A DNA stretch of 64,000 bases from Bdellovibrionaceae bacterium UBA1609. GTDB lineage: Bacteria; Bdellovibrionota; Bdellovibrionia; Bdellovibrionales; UBA1609. Both the position numbers and the translations under genes were made by a program. The notes under the pieces are model-generated. The model saw nothing but the letters and a program-made list of their open reading frames with translations. It made no database searches and had not been told where the DNA came from. Position 1 is the stretch's first letter. Every line of letters begins with the position of its first letter. Where the stretch lies: the NCBI GenBank assembly GCA_002321895.1, contig DCMZ01000003.1:725646-789645 (forward strand). Direction: 5' to 3'. Positions 53,112-61,604 of this stretch are shown here, piece after piece.

Positions 53112-53875
53112 CAATACACCTTAAATGCGAAAAGTAGTTCGGCTTGCCATCCTTGTGTCTCTTCAACATAGCTAGCTGTTCTGTTGCTGTCTCCTAAAAT
53201 TTCAAATCGTGATACTCTGAGGGTGGGCCAAAATTCATCTATAGCACCCAGACTTAATATTGAAAGTCCGTATTGAACATTTGTGGCTCGAAAGTGACTA
53301 GCTCCCTCCCCATAGAGATACCGATTGTGTTCTTGATTGCCTCCACCGAGAGAAATAAATACTCCTGGCTGAACCAAAATTTGACCTTTATCATTCTTAA
53401 AAAAATCAATGAGAGCAATGTGTGAGTAGATTTCAGTGTAGAAACCTTTATGAGCTTTTAGGTCTTGACTGAACATCCAGCGTAGATGGCTGCCCTGTTT
53501 GCTACGCAGTTCATAAAACAAGTCCAACTCGGAGGTGGATTCCCGACGAATGCGGTCCTCTTCGTCCTCGTCCGTATAATAGAGTGGGTGATCCAAGGTG
53601 GAATCCACATTAAGTCTTATTCTAAAAATTTGATTTTCGGTAAAAATGTTTTGTGTATAGTACAGTGCTGAACCGGCAAGCAGCAAGCTGGGGTTTCCTA
53701 GCTGAATAGAATATATGGGGACGGCTTGGAATCCCTCATACGTAATAATTCCTCTCTTTTGAAGTAGAGATGAGTACTGAGCGCCCAAGGCGACTTCAAA
53801 ATCATCTTTGCGAAAAAAATCAGCGTGAGCATAAGTCACATTGAAAAAAAGTAGAATTAAAACCAGTAGTTTCAT
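53111..53875 (-). CDS. Outer-membrane barrel, MipA/OmpV-like
   Basis: The product is 254 residues with a signal peptide (LLVLILLFFNVTYAHA) and strand-rich mature sequence with the pattern VALGAQYSSLL...GFQAVPIYSIQLGNPSLLLAG, ending WQAELLFAFKVY. This fits MipA/OmpV barrels. Start ATG overlaps the stop of the YHS gene as ATGA and its own stop overlaps the decarboxylase start as TGATG, so it is translated within the taurine-type operon. It might move a substrate or product through the outer membrane. Confidence 0.65.
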   Translation of the reverse strand: MKLLVLILLFFNVTYAHADFFRKDDFEVALGAQYSSLLQKRGIITYEGFQAVPIYSIQLGNPSLLLAGSALYYTQNIFTENQIFRIRLNVDSTLDHPLYYTDEDEEDRIRRESTSELDLFYELRSKQGSHLRWMFSQDLKAHKGFYTEIYSHIALIDFFKNDKGQILVQPGVFISLGGGNQEHNRYLYGEGASHFRATNVQYGLSILSLGAIDEFWPTLRVSRFEILGDSNRTASYVEETQGWQAELLFAFKVY

Positions 53876-54309
53876 TGAGTCATTTGTTTCCAGTTTTTAT
53901 CAGCAAGCGGGATATATTTTTCTTTGTTCTTTTCCCATTTCTCACCAACGCTTTTGTTGTAATTCAAGTAGAGCTTACCATTAACTAACGCGAAAATCGT
54001 AGGATCTATATCTGCAGTGCTTCCCTTAGATACAGCATAGGCACAGTACCCTCCATATTGCGGCAGGTAGTGCTCGGGATTTTCCAGGAAGAGTTTGCGA
54101 TTGTCTTCTGAAGAAAATTTCCATGTGGCATTTTTATATGTAGCTTTAAATTCATCTTTACCAGCAATGGCCGCTTCCTCCGTGTGGTAAGCGACCACAT
54201 CATACCCATCAATGGCGACCCCGGAGAAGTAGCTTGTGTTTATTTTTTCAGCTCCAGCGCAAGCGACGTTTAAAACAAGAGATAAAGTGATGATCAGAAT
54301 AGACTTCAT
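53872..54309 (-). CDS. YHS-domain secreted protein
   Basis: The ATG at 54309 is chosen for a signal peptide following it (SILIITLSLVLNVACAGA) and GGAG ahead. The mature chain of about 125 residues holds a YHS domain: SGVAIDGYDVVAYHTEEAAIAG...WKFSSEDNRKLFLENPEHYLPQYGGYCAYAVSKG, with the Cys in GGYCAYA. YHS proteins bind metal or other ligands in the envelope. It is the first gene of the operon and overlaps the barrel gene by 4 bases. Confidence 0.82.
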   Translation of the reverse strand: MKSILIITLSLVLNVACAGAEKINTSYFSGVAIDGYDVVAYHTEEAAIAGKDEFKATYKNATWKFSSEDNRKLFLENPEHYLPQYGGYCAYAVSKGSTADIDPTIFALVNGKLYLNYNKSVGEKWEKNKEKYIPLADKNWKQMTQ

Positions 54310-54411
54310 TTGTACTCCATTGCAGGGTTCAGGGAGAAATACGTAAGAAGTTGTAAAATGTGACATTTTTTTTAAAAAAAATCGATTTTTCCTATCGACT
54401 TAAGGCAAGGG

Positions 54412-55515
54412 CTAATACAGGCGACTTAAGCAATCTGGGGTGTATGGAAGAATGTTAGAAAAATCCCCGGATTCCACTTTTTTTGCCCAATGGGGATCGG
54501 CGAGGAGAGCTCTTCCTACTGCGACAAGGTCAAACTCATCACTTTCAAGTCTTTCTATGAGTGGATCTATGGAGTTGCTTGGAGATTTTGTGAAAGACTG
54601 AATGAAGTCTTGTTCGAGACCGACACTACCAACACTTATTGTGGGCAGTCCTGAAATCTTCTTTGTCCAACCAGCGAGGTTTAAGTTGGAATTGTCGAAT
54701 TCTGGTGTATTTAAATTGCGAGTGGACGCGTGAAAGATATCCACTCCGGCTGCAGTTAAAGGCTCGAGGAATTGCTCGAGATCATGAGATGACTGGAAAA
54801 GATGATGATCGTAAGCGCCCAGTTTCCAGTTTGAAAATCGAAATATTATTGGGAACTCGCTGCCCACTTGACGTCTACAAGCCTTCAATATTTCCTGCGC
54901 AAACCGAGTTCGTTCCTTTAAGGTATCTCCGCCAAAACGATCTGTTCTTTGATTGGTTTTATCCCAAAAAAATTGATCAATAAGATAGCCATGGGCTCCG
55001 TGCAATTCGATAGCATCAAAGCCAGCCTCCTTTGCATTTGCCGCAGCCCGGGCAAAGGATTCAATTATTTCCTCCGTCTGTTTGAGGGACAGCTCGCTAA
55101 CGGAATGCTTCTGTTCTTCCGGGCCCAAGTAATAAATTCCAGAAGGGCTCACAGAAGGTATATTATTGTCTAAATCAAAGTCCTTACTGCGATTACATCC
55201 CACATGCCAAATTTGTGCAGCGATCTTTTGTCCGCATTCATGTACAGCACCCGTCACCAATTTCCAGGCACTAAGGGCCTCGCCATGCAGAATGGGAACA
55301 TCGCTATAGCCAGCAGAAGAGGGATCATCAATATTTATGCCCTCTGTGATTATAAGTCCGACACCTCCTTCGGCCCTTCTTCTATAATAATCTACAGACA
55401 AAGAGGTGGGAATATGGCCGGGCGATTGACTGCGTGTCATTGGAGCCATGACAATTCTATTTTTAAGAGAGAGTTTTGTTGATTTGAATTCGGAAAAAAG
55501 AATATTAGTAGTCAT
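54412..55515 (-). CDS. Old-yellow-enzyme family alkene reductase
   Basis: This 367-residue FMN-dependent NAD(P)H reductase has IVMAPMTRSQSP near the N-terminus, AAQIWHVG, the catalytic-type ELHGAHGYLIDQFFWDKTNQRTDRFGG and the flavin phosphate motif VGRALLADPHW. It would reduce activated C=C bonds (enals, nitroalkenes), as NemA-type enzymes do. It is separated by about 100 bases from the YHS gene, so operon membership with the taurine-type genes is not clear. Confidence 0.9.
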   Translation of the reverse strand: MTTNILFSEFKSTKLSLKNRIVMAPMTRSQSPGHIPTSLSVDYYRRRAEGGVGLIITEGINIDDPSSAGYSDVPILHGEALSAWKLVTGAVHECGQKIAAQIWHVGCNRSKDFDLDNNIPSVSPSGIYYLGPEEQKHSVSELSLKQTEEIIESFARAAANAKEAGFDAIELHGAHGYLIDQFFWDKTNQRTDRFGGDTLKERTRFAQEILKACRRQVGSEFPIIFRFSNWKLGAYDHHLFQSSHDLEQFLEPLTAAGVDIFHASTRNLNTPEFDNSNLNLAGWTKKISGLPTISVGSVGLEQDFIQSFTKSPSNSIDPLIERLESDEFDLVAVGRALLADPHWAKKVESGDFSNILPYTPDCLSRLY

Positions 55516-55551
55516 AGAAATCTGATCCCAGGTATGTTTTTAGAAATTTTA

Positions 55552-55875
55552 TTAACTCATAGTTTTTAGAAAAAATAGAGTTAAAAAACCCACAACGATT
55601 GTAGCAATCATATTTTTTGTTTTGTAGCTCACAAGTAGGGCTGTGCAAGCGGCTAATGCTCGCTCATTTCCGTACAGCCAATGGACTTGTCCAACATGGA
55701 AGATAATTGATGGAGAAATCAGCGCAGGGAGAATGGCTACAGGTAAATAGGGCAAGCCCTTTTTTATAAACCGGGGTAGTTTTATGTATTCATGAAAAAG
55801 AATGAAGCTACATCTCACCAGATATGTGCCAATCGCAATTCCTGCAATACATGTCCAGTAATAGTTAGAATTCAT
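55552..55875 (-). CDS. azlD: AzlD-like branched-chain amino-acid export subunit
   Basis: The product is 107 residues with three to four membrane helices. The start is the ATG at 55875: AAGGA lies 8 bases ahead, inside the end of azlC, which it overlaps by 11 bases. The longer frame to 55896 has no site. AzlD is the small partner in AzlCD exporters of branched-chain amino acids and related compounds (including 4-azaleucine). Confidence 0.87.
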   Translation of the reverse strand: MNSNYYWTCIAGIAIGTYLVRCSFILFHEYIKLPRFIKKGLPYLPVAILPALISPSIIFHVGQVHWLYGNERALAACTALLVSYKTKNMIATIVVGFLTLFFLKTMS

Positions 55876-56557
55876 TTTCTGTTTCCTTTGTGCCAAGAAT
55901 GCTACCTAAGCCTAGACAAGCAAATGCCGTTACGATCAGATTTAAATTATGTGGAAGGTTAACGAGCACAGAGCTAACAATAACGGAAGCGATGGTGACC
56001 ATTGCGAATTGCTTGTTCGTCAGGTTTGGACCAATCAAACCAATAAAACAAAGTGGAACCATAAAATCCAAATCCTGTGCGCCAAGTACGTAGGCGCTGA
56101 AAATAAAACTACCTAAAACGCTGGATTGCCAAACCGTAAACATAGTTACGGCACTGCCAATGAAAAAATAGACTCTATCTGCAGGGGATAAGTTCTTTTG
56201 TTCATAATGTAGCTGAGAGACTGCGTAAGTTTGATCGATGACAAAATGAGAAAGTGCCAATTTTGCAGGTGTTGAATGGGGGCGAAAATGTTTGGAAAAA
56301 TAAATACTGTATAGAACAAATCTTAGGTTAATCATTATGCCTGAAAGAATAACTACTAAAATAGATGCGTCGGAAATCATTAGCTCAAGAGCGGCCAATT
56401 GAGAGGCGCCTGCAAAGATAGAAAAGCTCATGCCTATAAGGTCGAAGAGGCTAATACCACCGCTAGCCGCAGCGGTGCCCATGACAATTCCGAAGGGCAG
56501 TACGCCGGCAGCAATAGGAAGTGACTTTTTAAATCCCCATAGAAATGATGTATTCAA
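55865..56557 (-). CDS. azlC: AzlC-like branched-chain amino-acid exporter
   Basis: The product is 230 residues with the AzlC opening KKSLPIAAGVLPFGIVMGTAAASGG and several membrane helices, including GASQLAALELMISDASILVVILSGIMINLRFVLYS. TTG at 56557 is the start, following GGAG by five or so bases. Together with AzlD it exports branched-chain amino acids. The upstream region is a long intergenic gap. Confidence 0.88.
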   Translation of the reverse strand: MNTSFLWGFKKSLPIAAGVLPFGIVMGTAAASGGISLFDLIGMSFSIFAGASQLAALELMISDASILVVILSGIMINLRFVLYSIYFSKHFRPHSTPAKLALSHFVIDQTYAVSQLHYEQKNLSPADRVYFFIGSAVTMFTVWQSSVLGSFIFSAYVLGAQDLDFMVPLCFIGLIGPNLTNKQFAMVTIASVIVSSVLVNLPHNLNLIVTAFACLGLGSILGTKETENEF

Positions 56558-56918
56558 TTTGGCTCCTTTTTCGGGGACTGTTTTAGCATAAATTTGTTCG
56601 GTAGAAATGGGAATATATTACCATTACTCACGATCTCAGGTGCTAGATCTAGAAGACTGATATTGTGATGTCCGGGGTCTTCTCTGTTAACATGACCATA
56701 AGTCGACTAAAAGTGATTTCCCATCCCTTGGTCTAAAATGAGACGCTCTTTTCAGCCTTAGGTGTAAATGCTGTCAGCACTTTTCAAAGTGTAGACAGTC
56801 CTCGTTAATCAATGGGACGGAATTGAAGTTGAATTGGTCTGGAGTTTGCTCTATTTAAAGTTAGGGTTTAAATGCGAAAACATAGTTTCATTTTGAGGCA
56901 TTTGTAAAGAGGGTCGGG
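56558..56918. other. 361-base intergenic gap with an imperfect palindrome
   Basis: I see no coding sequence here. The gap must hold the promoter for azlCD on one strand and that of the Gly-rich lipoprotein on the other. An imperfect inverted repeat lies at 56771-56798 (CTGTC-AG-CACTTT, 2-base loop, AAAGTG-TA-GACAG), a clear stem with one internal mismatch pair and no T-run, so it is better read as an operator or RNA structure than a terminator. Confidence 0.5.
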
Positions 56919-57461
56919 ATGAGTTCGAAAATACGGGTTATAGTTTCACTGATTTTAAGTCTGATCTTAGCGGGATGTTCCGGTGGCGGTGGCGGTGGTG
57001 GATCCGATCCGGTGGGAAGCCAGGGGGCAGCCGTAGCTTCGGGTGTGATTTCGCTATCAGGAGCGGATGTAGGAGCTGTTGGGTCAACTCTTCTGGTCGG
57101 AAGTGTGTTGTCAGTACCGCAGGAGGGAAGTTTTCCGGACTATGCGATACTAGCTCCCGCGGGAACTGCCTTCGATGCCGAAACTAAGATGCCGATTCCT
57201 TCCGATCCTAATAATGGTTTTGCCGTAATTGTAAATCAGAATTTTCCAGCGGGTGGTTTTGATTCGGCCATCTCCATGACCATTCGAGTGAATGCTGTGG
57301 ATTATGGGTACATTTGCCACTTCCCTCAAGCCAGTGCTGCAGACTGTGGTGGAGGGATTTCCCTAGACTTAGATAGTGGGTCGGTGACTTTGGTGGATGT
57401 AGAAGTGGAGCATACTGATAGTGGAAATATCTTGGTGCTCAATGGTTCGGTAAGCTGGTAA
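56919..57461 (+). CDS. Gly-rich lipoprotein of unknown function
   Basis: The product is 180 residues. A lipoprotein signal (SLILSLILAGC) is followed at once by SGGGGGGGSDP, a flexible linker typical of surface lipoproteins, then a beta-rich domain with a Cys pair (ICHFPQASAADCGGG). The fold is not recognised; the alternation of strands suggests an immunoglobulin-like or adhesin domain. It lies upstream of a hybrid kinase gene (157 bases) with palindromes between. Confidence 0.7.
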   Translation: MSSKIRVIVSLILSLILAGCSGGGGGGGSDPVGSQGAAVASGVISLSGADVGAVGSTLLVGSVLSVPQEGSFPDYAILAPAGTAFDAETKMPIPSDPNNGFAVIVNQNFPAGGFDSAISMTIRVNAVDYGYICHFPQASAADCGGGISLDLDSGSVTLVDVEVEHTDSGNILVLNGSVSW

Positions 57462-57492
57462 TGGCTAGTCTATAGATTGCTAGCTATTACCT

Positions 57493-57521
57493 ACCTATAG
57501 GTATCGATATCAACGTTTGAT
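57493..57521. promoter_or_regulatory. Two small palindromes before the hybrid-kinase gene
   Basis: ACCTATAGGT (57493-57502) is a perfect 10-base palindrome and ATCAA-CGT-TTGAT (57509-57521) a second one, seven bases on. They lie about 100 bases before the kinase start and could be operators. A third, weaker stem (AATGGCTAG / CTAGCTATT, 57460-57488) overlaps the end of the lipoprotein gene. Confidence 0.35.
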
Positions 57522-57617
57522 TAACAAGTCTTTGACTATGGATAAGGAAAAGCTTTTGATAGAACAAAAGCATTGTTGTTTGTATAGAACCTTTTTTATC
57601 TAGACTGTAGTACTTAA

Positions 57618-59192
57618 ATGGCTAAGAAAAGCGCGGATTTCAAGAAGAGTGAACATCAGTTTGATATGTTCGAAGCCATGGTCGAGCTGTCTCCAAATTT
57701 ATTGGTAGTGATTGATTTGCAAGGTAGGCTCATCTACTTAAATCAATCGGGCTATAAAATGGTACATTTGGCTACCGATTTTGATCTGGAAAAACTGACC
57801 CTTTCGGATTGTTTTAGCGATCCTGAAGAAGCTCGTCGAATTTGGGATAAAATTGACGGCGCACGGGGTGGGCATTGGGCCGGTGAAACTCATTTTAAAA
57901 ACTTCTTTTCTGGAGAGACTTTCCCTGTTCAGCTCACGGCATTCTATCTTCGGGATGGCAAAGGCTCCTCATCTAATAAAATTGCAATCATTGTGAGGGA
58001 TTTGACAGAGTCTTATCGTGTAAAACGTGAATTGGAAGAGCAGAGATCGTTAGTGGAGAACTCGGCTCGGTTATCAGCCATTGGCGAGTTAGCTGAAGGT
58101 GTCGGACATGAGATAAATAATCCCTTAGCAATAGTGATGGGGAGTCTTCATAAATTAAAAAAAGAAATTGAAAAAGACGTCACAGATAAGAGCGCTCTGC
58201 TCTCCATAGTTGAAAAGCAAAATAGGGCTGGTTCTCATATTATGAAAATTGTTACCGGTTTAAGGGATTTGGCTTACTTTTCAAAAACGGATGACAGCAT
58301 GGAGTCATCGGTAAGAGACTGTGTAACTGAAACTATGGATCTGGTTGGTGAAGTCTATAAAAAGGATGGAATTTCTATCGAAGTCAATTTGCCTCAAGAG
58401 GAGATGTTAGTTATTGCCAATCCCTCTCAACTTCGTCAGATTTTTTTAAATTTTATTTCGAATGCTAAAGATGCTTTAACCACCGAAAAATCCCCAAAGA
58501 TTTCTATTTCAGCGAAGGGCAATGGAAAATATTGGAGAGTGTCTATTGAAGACAATGGTTGTGGCATTAGTAGTGAGATTCAAAAGAAGATGTATATTCC
58601 GTTCTTTACAACTAAAGAGGTAGGGGATGGGACTGGCCTGGGGCTATCACTGTGTCAAAAATATATTCAGAACTGTGGTGGTGAATTAAGTTTTGAAACC
58701 AGCGAAGTGGGGACGAAATTTTATATAGATTTAATTAAAATCAAGTCTAATGACAAGGCGGCATTTGAAACAGGTGACGCTCAGGAAAAGCAACCAATAA
58801 AGGCGCTACTAGTGGACGATGAGGTTGAAATCAGAGAACTTATTCACGACTATTTAGTTGAAGGAGGTTGCGAGGTAACTTCACTGGGTTGTCCTGTTGA
58901 GGCTTTGAATTTGGCACAAAATCAGTCGTTTGATTTGATTTTATCTGATTTACATATGCCGGAGATGAGCGGAATCACTTTATTTACAAATCTAAAAGAC
59001 CAGAGTTTAAATGCCAAAGCTCTTAAAATTATAGTTACAGGTGGCGTCGTTTCTGATCTAGACCAGGTTAAAGATGATTTTCGATTAGGTGTGGTCGAAG
59101 GTGTGGTCTATAAGCCATTTACCCCGGAAGATATATACGCTGTGGTGAGTAAAGCAGCGGAAAAGCGTAAAAAGGTCCTCAAATCTAGCTAA
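57618..59192 (+). CDS. Hybrid sensor kinase, PAS, HK and receiver
   Basis: The protein has 524 soluble residues. There is one PAS domain (about 20-140, ELSPNLLVVIDLQGRLIYLNQ), DHp helix GVGHEINNPLAIVMGS (about H165), ATPase domain with FISNAKDAL, EDNGCGIS and GTGLGLSL, and a receiver (about 395-515) with LILSDLHMPEMSG as the phospho-acceptor region and VYKPFTPEDIYAV at the end. It is similar in plan to the kinase at 44125-46011, including the shared HEINNPLA and KPFT.DD/EDIYA segments. The output is unknown. Confidence 0.92.
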   Translation: MAKKSADFKKSEHQFDMFEAMVELSPNLLVVIDLQGRLIYLNQSGYKMVHLATDFDLEKLTLSDCFSDPEEARRIWDKIDGARGGHWAGETHFKNFFSGETFPVQLTAFYLRDGKGSSSNKIAIIVRDLTESYRVKRELEEQRSLVENSARLSAIGELAEGVGHEINNPLAIVMGSLHKLKKEIEKDVTDKSALLSIVEKQNRAGSHIMKIVTGLRDLAYFSKTDDSMESSVRDCVTETMDLVGEVYKKDGISIEVNLPQEEMLVIANPSQLRQIFLNFISNAKDALTTEKSPKISISAKGNGKYWRVSIEDNGCGISSEIQKKMYIPFFTTKEVGDGTGLGLSLCQKYIQNCGGELSFETSEVGTKFYIDLIKIKSNDKAAFETGDAQEKQPIKALLVDDEVEIRELIHDYLVEGGCEVTSLGCPVEALNLAQNQSFDLILSDLHMPEMSGITLFTNLKDQSLNAKALKIIVTGGVVSDLDQVKDDFRLGVVEGVVYKPFTPEDIYAVVSKAAEKRKKVLKSS

Positions 59193-59233
59193 CTGTTATA
59201 GTTCTAAGGCTTCCATAAATTTGGGGAGCAAAT

Positions 59234-59686
59234 ATGTTAAAAATTTTAATTCTTTTTTTGACAGTTTTTACTGGAATAACTGGTTATGCGGGAACTTTTA
59301 AAGTTATCGGACCCTGTTCAGAAGAGCCACAGTTTTTAGAGTTTTTTGACCTGCCAGAAGAATCCAATGTTGGACGAGTCACCGTAGATCTTTTCGAGAG
59401 ACATTCGGTTCCCTTTGTGGGTACCGAGCGAGGGATAGCTAGAGTTTTTGATAGTCCAACAGGGGACGAGGCTTTGGAGGTTTTAAATGATTCTGAGATG
59501 CTGGCCTATGGCTGGTGTTACTCCGTAAATGGAATCGAGCCCGGAGTTTATGCCGACGAATATCCTGTGAGCAGTGAAGACCAGATCACTTGGTGGTACG
59601 GGTATGCCCATTACAAAGAGGGTGAATGGATCGAGCAATGTGCTCCTTCCTATGAGCGGAGATCCGCTTATATTTGTGGACTTTAG
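59234..59686 (+). CDS. DUF4430-like secreted protein
   Basis: The product is 150 residues with a signal peptide (ILFLTVFTGITGYAGT). The middle LAYGWCYSVNGIEPGVYADEYPVSSEDQITWWYGYAHY resembles the DUF4430/transcobalamin-like C-terminal fold, with the W-x-x-x-V-N-G turn and a late D-x-I-x-W strand. Three Cys residues may form disulfides in the periplasm. It follows the kinase by 41 bases with a GGGGAG site, so the two may be one unit. Confidence 0.65.
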   Translation: MLKILILFLTVFTGITGYAGTFKVIGPCSEEPQFLEFFDLPEESNVGRVTVDLFERHSVPFVGTERGIARVFDSPTGDEALEVLNDSEMLAYGWCYSVNGIEPGVYADEYPVSSEDQITWWYGYAHYKEGEWIEQCAPSYERRSAYICGL

Positions 59687-59719
59687 AGTGGGTTTAATCG
59701 TTTCAGATTCGGCGATCCG

Positions 59720-60616
59720 TTAGGTAAATGCCGAACTCAGTTCCGTAGCTAAAAAATCGAATACTTTGCGAATTTTTAAATTTGTCTTTAGTTCTTTGTG
59801 AGTGACTAGCCAGTTTTCAGCAACAAATGGTTTTGGACAAAAGGGGACTCTAGTAACAGAAGTATCTTTTGAACATAATTTCTCTAAATTGATTCCTACA
59901 CCCAATCCACTTTTTACCATCTCCCAGTGGGCCAAATGATCATTACTTGTAAAAACAAAATTAAACCCAGTGGTGTCGATTCCTAACTCTTGTAGACCCA
60001 TTATGTATCGACTGTTCTCTTGGAAGCCAATAAAGTTGAATTTTTTAAGATCGCTTGCGGATTGGATAGGTCCGAACTCTTCTAAGTACTTTTTTTGAAT
60101 GTAGAGATAAGCATGGGTGTCTGGTAGGCGTTTAGCAATTAGATCAGGCTGAGGTGGGCGAAAATTTCGGATGGCTATGTCCGCTTCCCGTCTCTTTAAA
60201 TCGCTGGTATCGTTTGTAGAAACCAGTTCGATGGTAATGCCTGGTTCAGCGAGTTTTAGTTTTTTTAAGATGGGACCTAGAAAGTACACAGCAATAGTTG
60301 GGGTTACGGTGATGCATACTTTCCCCTCCAATGAGGTGGAGTGTCCAGAAGCTTTGAGAGAAAATTGCCCGGCGGCTTCACCCATAGCTTTCACGTGATG
60401 AAGGAGTTCAAGCCCACTTTCGGTGAGTTCAAGGCCTTTTCCGACTCTCTCAAAGAGTGTCACTGACAGCTCGTCCTCAAGAGCTGCTACTTGTCGGCCT
60501 AATGTCGATTGGGCCATGCCTAATGCTTTGGCGGCGGCCGAAAGTGAGCCTTCTTCGGCAGCGACAAGAAAGGCTCTCGCTCGGTTCCAGTCAAAATTAA
60601 CACTTTTCCAATCCAC
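59720..60616 (-). CDS. LysR-family transcriptional regulator
   Basis: The start is GTG 60616, with GGAG 7 bases ahead, giving a normal 298-residue LysR protein; the frame continues upstream but that part lacks the family pattern. The helix-turn-helix is NRARAFLVAAEEGSLSAAAKALGMAQSTLGRQVAALEDELSVTLFER. It diverges from a MipA-like gene, with a perfect palindrome between, so regulation of that barrel is likely. In the effector domain I cannot name a ligand. Confidence 0.9.
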   Translation of the reverse strand: MDWKSVNFDWNRARAFLVAAEEGSLSAAAKALGMAQSTLGRQVAALEDELSVTLFERVGKGLELTESGLELLHHVKAMGEAAGQFSLKASGHSTSLEGKVCITVTPTIAVYFLGPILKKLKLAEPGITIELVSTNDTSDLKRREADIAIRNFRPPQPDLIAKRLPDTHAYLYIQKKYLEEFGPIQSASDLKKFNFIGFQENSRYIMGLQELGIDTTGFNFVFTSNDHLAHWEMVKSGLGVGINLEKLCSKDTSVTRVPFCPKPFVAENWLVTHKELKTNLKIRKVFDFLATELSSAFT

Positions 60617-60662
60617 AATATTTCTCCAGCCAATGTCTGCCCATTTCGATTTGGCAGCAAAA

Positions 60663-60680
60663 CTATGCAAATACGCATAG
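60663..60680. promoter_or_regulatory. Perfect palindrome between LysR and MipA-like genes
   Basis: CTATGCAAATACGCATAG has 6+6 perfect arms and a 6-base spacer. A further half site (TATGCA) lies about ten bases on. It sits in the divergent promoter region, 47 bases from the LysR start and about 76 from the barrel start, and is a candidate LysR operator. Confidence 0.55.
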
Positions 60681-60755
60681 GTTATATGCAATTTAAGGTA
60701 TTTATATATCATTTTTGCATTGATATTATAAAAGCACAATATAGGAGTTTTGATT

Positions 60756-61580
60756 ATGATGAAGTTTAAAAAGTGGAAAATTAAGAAGGCTGTTTTTATT
60801 GGGATTCTTACTTTCGCGACCTCAGTCTTTGCGGAAAAAGAAGACTATGGTTTTGTTGTAGTTAATGCGACATTACCCCATTATCTCGGATCTAATGAAT
60901 ACTATGGAGTTACCTTTCCCTTTCCGTTGGCACTTTCGCAAAAGCAGACGTGGCATGACGAATATAAATCTACATTCTATTTAGATTTCGATGCCAATCT
61001 GAGGTTGCCTATTGGTGGGGCTGATATAACTGATAGTGCACCAGAAAATATTACCGATGAAGACGCCCGAGTGATTTCAAATACGACGAACTATGCTCGT
61101 AGAGGCATGGGCTATCTGCCTCCGGCGGGGTACCTAGGGGCAAAAGCGGGGTTAAACATAGGACAAATTAGATTAGAAACTGCTATCACCCCAGGGATAC
61201 AGCTAGGACATGATTGGGAGTCCGCAGGAGTGCTATCGAGAGTCACGTTGAGTTGGACTCCGCTCTTAAAAAATAGTGGGACAAATTCATATATGTTGCG
61301 ATTTATGGCAGAGGCTCAATATGGAGATAAAACTTATCACAATATGTACTATGGTGTGAGTGCCGAACATGCTATCGCAGGTCGTAGTGAATTCGACGGA
61401 AAGAAGAGTGGATACACTGGATACTTCTTAGGTATCGAGTTGGCTAAAAGATTTGGTCCGATTGTGGCTGGCGCTAGTGCCGGTTACTATAACATGGATG
61501 GGTCTATAGTGGAGGAGAGTCCTCTCGTAGTTACAAAATCGAATTTTGGCACGGGCTTCATGCTCGGGTATGTTTTTTAA
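60756..61580 (+). CDS. MipA/OmpV-family outer-membrane protein
   Basis: ATG 60756 (next to a second ATG) is the start, with AGGAG 8 bases ahead; a TTG two codons upstream is less likely. The 274-residue protein has a signal peptide (AVFIGILTFATSVFA) and a MipA/OmpV body: VVNATLPHYLGSNEYYGVTFPFPLALS, a strand-rich core with GYLGAKAGLNIGQIRLETAITPGIQLGHD and the C-terminal aromatic GTGFMLGYVF. It is divergent from the LysR gene, the usual placement for an inducible porin-like protein. Confidence 0.82.
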   Translation: MMKFKKWKIKKAVFIGILTFATSVFAEKEDYGFVVVNATLPHYLGSNEYYGVTFPFPLALSQKQTWHDEYKSTFYLDFDANLRLPIGGADITDSAPENITDEDARVISNTTNYARRGMGYLPPAGYLGAKAGLNIGQIRLETAITPGIQLGHDWESAGVLSRVTLSWTPLLKNSGTNSYMLRFMAEAQYGDKTYHNMYYGVSAEHAIAGRSEFDGKKSGYTGYFLGIELAKRFGPIVAGASAGYYNMDGSIVEESPLVVTKSNFGTGFMLGYVF

Positions 61581-61604
61581 TGAAAAGTTATAGGTGAGGT
61601 AGTT

